A stretch of DNA of 40,715 nucleotides from Bacteroidaceae bacterium (GTDB lineage Bacteria > Bacteroidota > Bacteroidia > Bacteroidales > Bacteroidaceae). Shown here piece after piece: positions 15,811-22,871 of the stretch. Positions within the stretch are counted from its first letter, which is position 1. Each line of letters begins with the position of its first letter. The notes under the pieces are model-generated. The model was not told where the DNA came from. It was given only the letters and a program-made list of their open reading frames with translations, and searched no databases. The position numbers and the translations under genes were made by a program. Where the stretch lies: contig JAGASY010000002.1 of the NCBI GenBank assembly GCA_017621515.1, positions 1 to 40,715 of the forward strand, written 5' to 3'.

Positions 15811-15866
15811 TTTGACAGACTTCTCATGTATTAAGTAGATGCATTAGCGACGGAGAAGTCTGTTGA
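15811..15866. repeat. Back-to-back element ends beside copy B
   Basis: The right end of copy B (GACAGACTTCTC) is followed after 26 bp by an inverted copy, GAGAAGTCTGTTGAACAC (15853-15870). This mirrors the joined-end hairpin at 9706-9750, with a longer centre. Confidence 0.7.
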
Positions 15867-15939
15867 ACACAACCATCTAAACAATAATACATCCACCCAA
15901 ATCAAATATATTAAAAAGGATTCCAATAAAGAACTGCTA

Positions 15940-17226
15940 TCAGTTGCCGAAGTCTATTTTCAATTGTCTCTCATCTTCGCCTTTCTTCTTTGGCGGAGAA
16001 GGAAGCAACATTCTTTTCACATTCTCGGGCTTTAACTCATTGATGCCCATAAACGAAGAGGAATTTCCGTCTGTAAGTTCTCCGCAGGTAATGAAATACT
16101 TCGCTTTCTTCATCACCACTCCCATTTTCTTGAGATGAAAAGATGTGACACGACCAAAGCGGCGAGATGCCACAATCTGTGCAGCAGACTTTACTCCAAT
16201 GCCCGGTACACGCAAAATACATTCATAGTCCGCCACATTTATATCTACAGGAAAGAACTCCGGATGGCGCAATGCCCATGACAGCTTGGGATCGACATCA
16301 AGATCAAGGTTCGGGTCAGCCTCATCTACAATCTCTTCTACCTTGAACTGATAGAACCGCATCAGCCAGTCTGCCTGATAAAGGCGGTTCTCACGCACCA
16401 GAGGCGGCTGTTTAAGTATCGGAAGACGAGCATCATGAGTATTTACAGCTACATATCCCGAGTAATACACACGACGCATAGTGGGCTGTGAATACATGGC
16501 AGAGGAGAGACGAAGAATATCACGGTCTGTCTCTGCCGTGGCACCGACAATCATCTGGGTGCTCTGTCCTGCCGGAACAAAGCGGGGCGCATAACGAAAT
16601 TTCTTCCTGTCTTCCTTGTTCTCAAGCACTCCCTGCCGGATAAACTCCATCGGCTTGTAGATGCTTGCAAAGTTTTTCTCGGGAGCAAGCCGCTGTAAAG
16701 ATTTCTCGTTGGGAATTTCGATGTTCACACTCATCCTGTCGGCATATCTGCCGGCTTCTGCCACCAGTTCACGGCTTGCGCCCGGAATACTTTTCAAATG
16801 AATATGCCCGTTGAAACGGTATATAGTCCGGAGATCTTTGGCAATACGTACCAGACGCTCCATCGTATAGTCCGGACTGCGCACCACCCCCGAGCTTAGA
16901 AACAGACCTTCTATGTAATTTCTGCGATAGAACTCCATCGTCAGTTCTACAAGTTCGGACACAGACAATGTAGCCCTGCGTATATCATTGCTTCTGCGGT
17001 TAATGCAATAGGCACAGTCGTACATACAATAATTCGTAAGCATCACTTTCAGGAGAGAAATGCATCTTCCGTCTTCTGCAAAGCTATGACAGATGCCGAT
17101 GCCTCCCACAGTGTTGCCCACTCCGCCCTGTTTGTTGGAGCGCACAGTGCCGCTTGACGAACACGACACATCATACTTTGCCGATTCCGCCAATATTCTA
17201 AGTTTCTCCAATGTATGCTCTGTCAT
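15940..17226 (-). CDS. Putative DNA modification/repair radical-SAM protein
   Basis: The 428-residue protein has a radical-SAM core with the iron-sulfur motif CMYDCAYC (Cys67, Cys71, Cys74) and a GLFLSSGVVRSPDYTMERL segment typical of the family annotated as putative DNA modification/repair radical SAM protein. A C-terminal helix-hairpin-helix (about 340-390, VPGIGVKSAAQIVASRR) suggests DNA binding, and the tail is Lys-rich. In many genomes this gene is directly followed by a uracil-DNA-glycosylase-like partner. Here the downstream DNA is repeat copy B and then the GNAT gene, so the partner is missing from this locus. It diverges from the GH115 gene and shares a short promoter region with it. 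Confidence 0.87.
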   Translation of the reverse strand: MTEHTLEKLRILAESAKYDVSCSSSGTVRSNKQGGVGNTVGGIGICHSFAEDGRCISLLKVMLTNYCMYDCAYCINRRSNDIRRATLSVSELVELTMEFYRRNYIEGLFLSSGVVRSPDYTMERLVRIAKDLRTIYRFNGHIHLKSIPGASRELVAEAGRYADRMSVNIEIPNEKSLQRLAPEKNFASIYKPMEFIRQGVLENKEDRKKFRYAPRFVPAGQSTQMIVGATAETDRDILRLSSAMYSQPTMRRVYYSGYVAVNTHDARLPILKQPPLVRENRLYQADWLMRFYQFKVEEIVDEADPNLDLDVDPKLSWALRHPEFFPVDINVADYECILRVPGIGVKSAAQIVASRRFGRVTSFHLKKMGVVMKKAKYFITCGELTDGNSSSFMGINELKPENVKRMLLPSPPKKKGEDERQLKIDFGN

Positions 17227-17242
17227 GCTCTCTATTTTTCAA

Positions 17243-17250
17243 CAAAAATA
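17243..17250 (-). promoter_or_regulatory. Putative -7 box for the radical-SAM gene
   Basis: On the minus strand this reads TATTTTTG, matching TAnnTTTG, 17 bp before the start codon. No -33 TTG at the right distance was found. Confidence 0.5.
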
Positions 17251-17273
17251 CGAAAACCTCTGAGATTTTTCAC

Positions 17274-17281
17274 TACTTTTG
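17274..17281 (+). promoter_or_regulatory. Putative -7 box for the GH115 gene
   Basis: TACTTTTG matches TAnnTTTG and lies 92 bp before the preferred ATG. It is 23 bp from the opposing -7 box, so the two divergent promoters overlap. Confidence 0.6.
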
Positions 17282-17373
17282 CCACACAATCAAATTAAGA
17301 GAACCCGAAGCTGCAAGATGAGAATATGCCCGGCATCCGGTTCTGCTCACCTTATAACCTATCATATAGAGAA

Positions 17374-19749
17374 ATGAGAAAAATACTCCTTCTAATCACA
17401 CTGCTATTCTGTACGGCTGCAATGAAAGCCAAAGACTTCCGCATTCCTAAAGACAGAAACGTAAGAATCCTTGTCAGCGAGACTGATGCTCCGGTGGTAC
17501 GCACCGCATTGTCTATCCTTGAGAAAGACATAAGAACTGTTCTCGGTTCGAAAACAGAACTAATGTTCGGAAACGAAACGCACGATGCAGACATCATTGT
17601 GACAATAGATACGACAACCGGTGTGCGACAGGCTTTTTCGCTCCGTGTGACGAAGAACGGACAATTGCATGTATGCGGCAACGATGCCCACGGCACGGCT
17701 TACGGACTGATGGAAATATCCCGTCTTTTGGGAGTATCGCCGTGGGAATGGTGGGCGGATGCCAAACCTCGCCCATTGAAAGTTTTCCGTCTCTCAGACA
17801 CGTTTGAGACCCGGCAGTCGCCTTCTGTCGAATACCGGGGAATATTCATCAACGACGAAGACTGGGGACTTATGCCTTGGAGCAGCAGCACAATGGAACC
17901 GGAGAACGAACGCGGTGTGATAGGAGCAAAGACCAACGAGCGCATTTTTGAACTTATGCTGCGGTTGCGTGCCAACACTTATTGGCCTGCCATGCACGAA
18001 TGCACTGTACCGTTCTTTCTTACGGAGGGCAATAGGGAGACCGCTGCACGTTACGGAATCTATATAGGAGGCTCACACTGCGAACCGATGGCTTGCAATG
18101 CGGCCGGTGAGTGGAGCAGAAGAGGAAAAGGTGACTACGACTATGTGAACAATGCGGAAGAGGTGCGCCGTTTCTGGGAAGACAGACTGAAAGAAGTGAA
18201 AAATCAGGAGATACTATACACCATAGGGATGAGAGGTGTACACGACGGACGTATGCAGGGTGCAAAGACGGTGGAAGAGCAGAAGAATGTGCTCAAACGT
18301 GTCTTCAACGACCAACGAGCCATGCTCACCAAGCATGTCGGAGCAAAAGACGTGCCGCAGGTATTCATCCCCTACAAAGAGATACTCGATGTGTATGAGG
18401 CCGGACTTCAGGTGCCTGATGACGTGACACTCATGTGGTGCGATGACAACTACGGCTATATCCGCCACTTTCCTACTGCAGAAGAAAAGGCACGTAAAGG
18501 TGGCAACGGTGTCTATTACCACGTGTCCTACTGGGGACGTCCGCACGACTATCTTTGGTTGGGTACATTCTCGCCCGCCTTGCTCTTCCAGCAGATGAAC
18601 CGGGCATACGAAAACGGAATACAAAAGATATGGATATTGAATGTCGGCGACATAAAGCCTGCAGAGTATCAGATTGAACTGTTCATGGATATGGCATGGA
18701 ACATAGACGCAGTGAAGCATCAAGGTGTGGAGAACCATTGCATGGCATTCCTTGCAAGAGAGTTCGGCAAGTCCGCAGCTCGCAAACTTCTTCCTCTTAT
18801 GAAAGAACATTATCGCCTTTCTTTCATACGTAAGCCTGAATTTATGGGAGGTACAAGAACCGAAGAGGCGGACAGAGCAAGATGGAACACCGTGAGCGAC
18901 ATGCCGTGGAGCCGCGAATATGTGGAAAAACGTCTTTCCGACTACGAGAATATGGAGGCAGAAGTGGAGCGTATATGGAAAACCATTCCTTCCGAAAGTG
19001 CCGACTGTTTTTTCCAGCTTGTCAAATATCCAATTCAGGCAGCAGCGGAAATGAACAAGAAGTTCCTATACGCACAACTTGCCAGACATGCAGAAGCAGA
19101 CTTTGCATCGGGCACAAGTGGTGTATTGCCCGCTCACGAGCTATGGACAATGAGTGATGCGGCATACGACAGCATTGTTTCCCTCACACAACAATATAAC
19201 CAAGGTTTCAACAATGGCGGGAAATGGAACGGAATCATGGACATGAAGCCTCGCAAGCTGCCCGTATTTGAGCGTGTCCCTCATGTCAATCAGCCCACAC
19301 CGCACCCTACAGCCCACATCACCGTCCCTATCAGTTTCAACGGTACGGAGGATAAAAGCGGCACAGCCATTCCTTGCGAATGGTTAGGATACGAATGTAA
19401 GGCGGCACTCCTCGTAAAGGACAAGGCGGCAACATACGAGTTTAAATCACCACAGAAGTCGCACCTTCTCATGAATCTCACAGATTCTGTGGAGATAATC
19501 CTGCATTTTCTTCCCATACATGCGACAGACGGCAACTTGTCCGTTGCAATCAGCATGGACGGTTCTACCCCTGCCATCACTGATTTCGCGACCAAAGGAA
19601 GAAGTGAGGAATGGAAACAAAACGTGCTGTCCAACGAAGCATTGCGCAGCGTCCGACTTCCATATCATGCGCACCAGAAGAAACATACAATCAGTGTGCT
19701 TCCTCTCTCCGACGGAATCGTATTGGACAGAATAGAGGTGAATTTCTGA
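17374..19749 (+). CDS. Secreted glycoside hydrolase family 115 (xylan alpha-glucuronidase type)
   Basis: The 791-residue protein starts with a signal peptide (MRKILLLITLLFCTAAMKA). The ATG at 17374 is preferred over one 48 bp upstream because it puts the signal at the N-terminus. A small alpha/beta N-terminal domain (about 25-150) precedes the barrel, whose GH115 signatures are YRGIFINDEDWG (about 154-165), NTYWPAMHE (about 204-212), and FSPALLFQQMNRAYENGIQKIWILNVGDIKP (from about 405). A C-terminal beta domain follows helices that end near 650. GH115 enzymes cleave alpha-1,2-linked (4-O-methyl)glucuronic acid from glucuronoxylan. No other xylanase or SusC/D genes are in the window. A terminator follows directly. 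Confidence 0.9.
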   Translation: MRKILLLITLLFCTAAMKAKDFRIPKDRNVRILVSETDAPVVRTALSILEKDIRTVLGSKTELMFGNETHDADIIVTIDTTTGVRQAFSLRVTKNGQLHVCGNDAHGTAYGLMEISRLLGVSPWEWWADAKPRPLKVFRLSDTFETRQSPSVEYRGIFINDEDWGLMPWSSSTMEPENERGVIGAKTNERIFELMLRLRANTYWPAMHECTVPFFLTEGNRETAARYGIYIGGSHCEPMACNAAGEWSRRGKGDYDYVNNAEEVRRFWEDRLKEVKNQEILYTIGMRGVHDGRMQGAKTVEEQKNVLKRVFNDQRAMLTKHVGAKDVPQVFIPYKEILDVYEAGLQVPDDVTLMWCDDNYGYIRHFPTAEEKARKGGNGVYYHVSYWGRPHDYLWLGTFSPALLFQQMNRAYENGIQKIWILNVGDIKPAEYQIELFMDMAWNIDAVKHQGVENHCMAFLAREFGKSAARKLLPLMKEHYRLSFIRKPEFMGGTRTEEADRARWNTVSDMPWSREYVEKRLSDYENMEAEVERIWKTIPSESADCFFQLVKYPIQAAAEMNKKFLYAQLARHAEADFASGTSGVLPAHELWTMSDAAYDSIVSLTQQYNQGFNNGGKWNGIMDMKPRKLPVFERVPHVNQPTPHPTAHITVPISFNGTEDKSGTAIPCEWLGYECKAALLVKDKAATYEFKSPQKSHLLMNLTDSVEIILHFLPIHATDGNLSVAISMDGSTPAITDFATKGRSEEWKQNVLSNEALRSVRLPYHAHQKKHTISVLPLSDGIVLDRIEVNF

Positions 19750-19763
19750 TAAAAGAATAATTT

Positions 19764-19803
19764 GCCGAAATCCATATCATTGTATTTCGGCTGTTTTTTG
19801 TTT
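19764..19803 (+). terminator. Terminator after the GH115 gene
   Basis: GCCGAAAT (19764-19771) pairs with ATTTCGGC (19784-19791) and is followed by TGTTTTTTGTTT, 15 bp after the stop codon. Confidence 0.85.
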
Positions 19804-19854
19804 AAGTATTTTGTCATTTATGTGGGTGTATTCACATAAATACAAAATACTTAA
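19802..19854. repeat. 22-bp palindrome centred on the element-end motif
   Basis: TTAAGTATTTTGT plus CATTTATGTG (19802-19824) is inverted at 19833-19854 with one unpaired base, around GGTGTATT. The centre spells GTGGGTGTATTCAC, related to the TGGGTGTATT found in the ends of the 0.9-kb repeats. It lies between convergent GH115 and aroB but lacks a T-run in either direction. Confidence 0.75.
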
Positions 19855-19877
19855 GCCTAAAAACAGCAGGAGAAGTC

Positions 19878-20921
19878 TTATCCTTCTCTCAAAAAGTCGA
19901 ACATGTCAAATATCTCCTCTTTCGTAGCAATCTGGTTGATACGTATATCCCCTATCTCACCAAGAAGAGTGAAATTAATCGTTCCTGCTGTATTCTTCTT
20001 GTCATGGGTCATAAACTCATAAAGAGTCTCATACTCCTCACAGGTGAACTCCATCTCGCCATAATGCTCCCTGACAAAACGCACCGTCTGGCGCATCTTA
20101 TCGGTAGGAAAACCAACCTTCGTACACGAAAGATAGAGTTCACAGATAAGTCCCCATGCCACAGCATAGCCATGCAATACCGGAGTACCGTGCTTGAGCA
20201 TAAGACTCTCAAGTGCATGCCCTGCCGTATGCCCAAGATTGAGTGCCTTCCTTATGCCCTTCTCAAAAGGGTCTTCCTCCACAATCCGTTCTTTGATGGC
20301 AACACTCGTGCCAACCATCTGCCCCAGACGTGCATAGTCTATCTTTCCGGAAATGTCGAACCTGATAAGCTCCGCCCAGTTTTCCGTGTTGCTTATAAGT
20401 CCGTGCTTGAGCATCTCCGCATAACCGGAACAGATGTTCCGACTGTCGAGGGTTCGCAACAGTTCCGTATCGAGAATCACGTCCTGAGCCGCATTGAACA
20501 CTCCTATCTCATTCTTCAGTCCATTGAAATTGATACCGGTCTTTCCGCCCACAGCCGCATCGACCATAGAGAGCAGGGTGGTAGGTATGTTGATATATTT
20601 GATTCCCCGCTTGAAAGTAGAAGCGGCAAATCCACCGAGGTCTGTCACCATTCCGCCTCCAAGATTAATCAGAAGCGAATGGCGGGTAGCTCCGCACTCT
20701 CCCAGCTTTGTCCACACGTATGCCAGTGTGTCAAGCGTCTTACAAGCATCCGTCGCACCAATCGTGATATATATGGCATCTTGAAGACACTCGACTCCTT
20801 CTATCAGGGGACGACACAGCTTGTCTGTAGTCTCATCTGTCAACACAAACAGTCTGTCATGCTCACACCGCGCCACAGACTCTGTGACACATTTGTGTAT
20901 ATCTGTAGAAATTATAACCAT
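19878..20921 (-). CDS. aroB: 3-dehydroquinate synthase
   Basis: This enzyme of the shikimate pathway converts DAHP to 3-dehydroquinate, using NAD and a divalent metal. The 347-residue protein shows the NAD-binding and substrate block NLGGGMVTDLGGFAASTFKRG (about 86-106), IPTTLLSMVDAAVGGKTGIN (112-131), and likely metal ligands Glu169 (SGYAEMLKHG), His231 (NLGHTAGHALE) and His250 (HGYAVAWG). The ATG at 20921 is preferred over an in-frame TTG at 20963, because the predicted promoter box at 20952-20959 would lie inside the longer frame and an AGGAC ribosome site precedes 20921. It diverges from rfbC. Confidence 0.95.
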   Translation of the reverse strand: MVIISTDIHKCVTESVARCEHDRLFVLTDETTDKLCRPLIEGVECLQDAIYITIGATDACKTLDTLAYVWTKLGECGATRHSLLINLGGGMVTDLGGFAASTFKRGIKYINIPTTLLSMVDAAVGGKTGINFNGLKNEIGVFNAAQDVILDTELLRTLDSRNICSGYAEMLKHGLISNTENWAELIRFDISGKIDYARLGQMVGTSVAIKERIVEEDPFEKGIRKALNLGHTAGHALESLMLKHGTPVLHGYAVAWGLICELYLSCTKVGFPTDKMRQTVRFVREHYGEMEFTCEEYETLYEFMTHDKKNTAGTINFTLLGEIGDIRINQIATKEEIFDMFDFLREG

Positions 20922-20951
20922 AGTTCTGTCCTTTTTTGCAAATAACTGCGG

Positions 20952-20959
20952 CAAAGTTA
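20952..20959 (-). promoter_or_regulatory. Putative -7 box for aroB
   Basis: The minus strand reads TAACTTTG, 30 bp upstream of the ATG at 20921. No exact -33 element was seen. Confidence 0.6.
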
Positions 20960-21046
20960 GCAAAACTGAAAAGAACTGGAAACATTCCCATGCCCGAAAA
21001 CTTGCATATTATTGTCCCTTTTCTTCTTATGAAGAATAAAAATAAG

Positions 21047-21054
21047 TATTTTTG
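21047..21054 (+). promoter_or_regulatory. Putative -7 box for rfbC
   Basis: TATTTTTG matches TAnnTTTG and predicts a start site near 21061, leaving an untranslated leader of about 100 nt. Confidence 0.55.
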
Positions 21055-21080
21055 CACCATCAATATGGCTTTTGAACTTT

Positions 21081-21107
21081 GTGCCGTCGGGGACAGGCAC
21101 ATACGGC
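21081..21107 (+). promoter_or_regulatory. Possible alternative hairpins in the rfbC leader
   Basis: GTGCC (21081-21085) can pair with GGCAC (21096-21100), or the overlapping GCCGT (21083-21087) with ACGGC (21103-21107). The two 5-bp stems exclude each other. They are short, so a regulatory role is speculative. Confidence 0.25.
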
Positions 21108-21163
21108 TTCATTCCGGACACTCAAAGACAGAAGGACTCAGAAATTAAAAAAAACATAGAACA

Positions 21164-21733
21164 ATGAACGTAATTGACACAGAGATTGAAGGTGTAAAGA
21201 TTATCGAACCTCGTATCTTCAACGATTCCCGCGGCTATTTTTTCGAATCTTTCTCGCAGAGAGAGTTTGAAGAGAAGGTTTGCCGCACTGTTTTTGTACA
21301 GGACAACGAAAGCAAATCGACAGCCGGTGTAGTCCGCGGACTCCACTACCAGAAACCGCCCTACACACAGTCGAAGCTTGTTCGTGTAGTCAAAGGAGCC
21401 GTACTGGACGTGGCTGTAGATATTCGGAAAGGCAGTCCGACCTTCGGAAAGCACGTAGCAGTGACACTCACGGAAAGCAATCATCTACAGTTCTTCGTGC
21501 CTCGCGGCTTTGCTCACGGCTTTGCCGTATTGAGCGATGAGGCGATATTCCAATACAAATGCGACAATTTCTATGCTCCGCAGAGCGAAGGCGCCATTGC
21601 ATGGGACGACCCGGCTTTGGGCATTGACTGGCGCGTACCGACTTCCGACCGCATCCTGAGCGAAAAGGATGCGCACCATCCGCTTCTTGCCGATGCAGAA
21701 CTTGTATTCGACATCAATGTTCCGCTATATTAA
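21164..21733 (+). CDS. rfbC: dTDP-4-dehydrorhamnose 3,5-epimerase
   Basis: This 189-residue cupin enzyme is the third step of dTDP-L-rhamnose synthesis, epimerising C3 and C5 of the 4-keto sugar. Recognised motifs are GYFFESF (24-30), VVRGLHYQKPP with the catalytic base His61, SKLVRVVKGAVLDVAVDIR (70-88), FVPRGFAHGF (111-120) and FQYKCDNFY (129-137) with the conserved tyrosines. Length is typical. The other rhamnose genes (rfbA, rfbB, rfbD) are not in the window, so it is a stand-alone gene here. It diverges from aroB and ends in a terminator before repeat copy C. Confidence 0.95.
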   Translation: MNVIDTEIEGVKIIEPRIFNDSRGYFFESFSQREFEEKVCRTVFVQDNESKSTAGVVRGLHYQKPPYTQSKLVRVVKGAVLDVAVDIRKGSPTFGKHVAVTLTESNHLQFFVPRGFAHGFAVLSDEAIFQYKCDNFYAPQSEGAIAWDDPALGIDWRVPTSDRILSEKDAHHPLLADAELVFDINVPLY

Positions 21734-21761
21734 TCTTCATTCAGGATATTTATAGAATATG

Positions 21762-21801
21762 TACGGAGAAGAGCCAAACAGGTTCTCCTCCGTATTTTTT
21801 T
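21762..21801 (+). terminator. Terminator after rfbC
   Basis: A 14-bp stem (TACGGAGAAGAGCC at 21762-21775 against 21781-21794, one mismatch and one wobble) is followed by seven T residues, 28 bp after the rfbC stop. Confidence 0.88.
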
Positions 21802-22061
21802 GTAAAGATTCAGTTTATGCTGATAGGTTCGACTGTTCGTAAATAAAATTTTATATGGATGTACTCTATGAAAGAGTCTGTTGAGAATATCCACATAAAT
21901 GACAAAAAACATACTAAAATGTCACTTTTCAAAATGACAAAATGATATTTTCGCTTAAAATGAAAATTTAACACTTCGAACGATTTTTTGCTGATGGCGA
22001 AGAGTGGAAAAATTTAATCTAAAGATAAATAATTGACAATCAATAATATACAAAATTTTCA

Positions 22062-22107
22062 AAAATGCTCAAAAAAACGCGCCAGACGCAATTTTTTTGA
22101 GCATTTT
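22062..22107 (+). other. Conserved 16-bp hairpin in repeat copy C
   Basis: AAAATGCTCAAAAAAA (22062-22077) is perfectly inverted at 22092-22107. The loop keeps the GCCRGACGCAA sequence also seen in copy B, which suggests that the loop itself may matter. Confidence 0.85.
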
Positions 22108-22280
22108 GGATATTCTAATAATTCACTGATTACTAATACATTACGGTTAAACATGCCGTTTTTATCCTCTAAAAATCTCAAAAACTCACTCACTTTTAAG
22201 TTCCTGTTCAGACACTCTTTCAAAGCAGGTAATTATACATTTCTTAACATTTTGGCTAAATTTTGCTGTCTTTTTCTCCG

Positions 22281-22400
22281 CTTCCCACTGCTTTTTTATT
22301 TTCAGCGCACTGTTTTGAAATTTTCAGCGCGCTGAAAATAAAAAAGCAGCGCACTGTGGCAAAAAAAACAGTGCGCTGAAAATGTGACGACAGTGCGCTA
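22281..22400 (+). repeat. 22-bp-period array in copy C (6 units)
   Basis: Units start at 22281 (degenerate CTTCCCACTG), 22303, 22325, 22347, 22369 and 22391; all five steps are 22 bp. Sequences are CAGCGCACTG, CAGCGCGCTG, CAGCGCACTG, CAGTGCGCTG and CAGTGCGCTA after the degenerate first unit. Confidence 0.9.
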
Positions 22401-22802
22401 AAAATTCAGAAACTCTTCGCCAAAAATAAATAAATGTAAAAGAGTTGTTCCAAAACGAAACACTATTTCACAATTCGCGAAGGCTTCACGAAATGCGCAC
22501 AGAATCCCCGTTCTTCGAGAAAAGTTCGGTACGCTTCATTTTGACGCGTGCCAGAGGGCTTGGAATTTTAACATTTGACAAAATCAAAAAGATAGTACAA
22601 ATGTATAAAATCAGCAATTTGAAATCAAAACGACCAAAACAGCTGTCATTTTATCAAAGTCTAACATTCTTCAAAAAACGATGTCAAAAATTTTTTTATG
22701 GGAGCTTTTAGAGATAGTTTTATGGGTGTATTTGACAGACTCCTACACAATTATTTTAAAATAGTTTCTAAGAAACAGAAACAATCCACTGAAAACTTCA
22801 AT

Positions 22803-22849
22803 ATAAAAAAAGAAAGAGGGTGTACTTCAATTCAGATACACCCTCTTTC
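22803..22849 (-). terminator. Terminator of the M16/DUF4954 transcript
   Basis: GAAAGAGGGTGTA (22812-22824) is perfectly inverted at 22837-22849 with a 12-nt loop. On the minus strand it is followed by seven T residues, 23 bp after the M16 stop codon. Confidence 0.9.
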
Positions 22850-22871
22850 ATATATATATGTTTTACTCCTT

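Larger units (their letters stand above)
14905..15825 (+). repeat. Dispersed 0.9-kb repeat element, copy B (complete)
   Basis: This complete element fills the gap between convergent genes. Its ends are degenerate inverted repeats: left AGAGTCTATTGAATACACCC at 14907-14926 and right, read inverted, GAAGTCTGTCAAAGACACCC at 15804-15823. In order it holds the conserved left block (14991-15040), a long hairpin (15119-15163), a block near 15240-15310, the 22-bp array (15337-15456), the block at 15511-15560, the core (15613-15660) and an A/T-rich right end. It is clearly related to copies A, C, D and E. Open frames inside (for example 15122-15397) are not conserved as protein. No transposase or clear target duplication was seen, so a MITE-like origin is possible but unproven. 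Confidence 0.88.
21872..22744 (+). repeat. Dispersed 0.9-kb repeat element, copy C (complete)
   Basis: This complete element lies between convergent rfbC and the M16 protease gene. Left end AGAGTCTGTTGAGAATATCC at 21873-21892; right end, read inverted, GGAGTCTGTCAAATACACCC at 22724-22743. In the same order as copy B it carries the left block (21934-21983), the long hairpin (22062-22107), a block at 22190-22250, the six-unit array (22281-22400), the block at 22435-22480, the core (22535-22600) and the T-run plus ATGGGAGC near 22690-22705. It is the best copy from which to build a query. Open frames at 22033-22335 and 22445-22711 have no protein-level conservation. Confidence 0.9.

Noticed and set aside
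14905..15825. Insertion sequence with transposase
   Set aside because: Inverted ends are present, but no open frame resembles a transposase and no target duplication could be recognised.
7219..19749. Polysaccharide utilisation locus joining the GH31 and GH115 genes
   Set aside because: The two hydrolases are 8 kb apart, separated by unrelated operons and terminators, and there is no SusC/SusD pair in the window.
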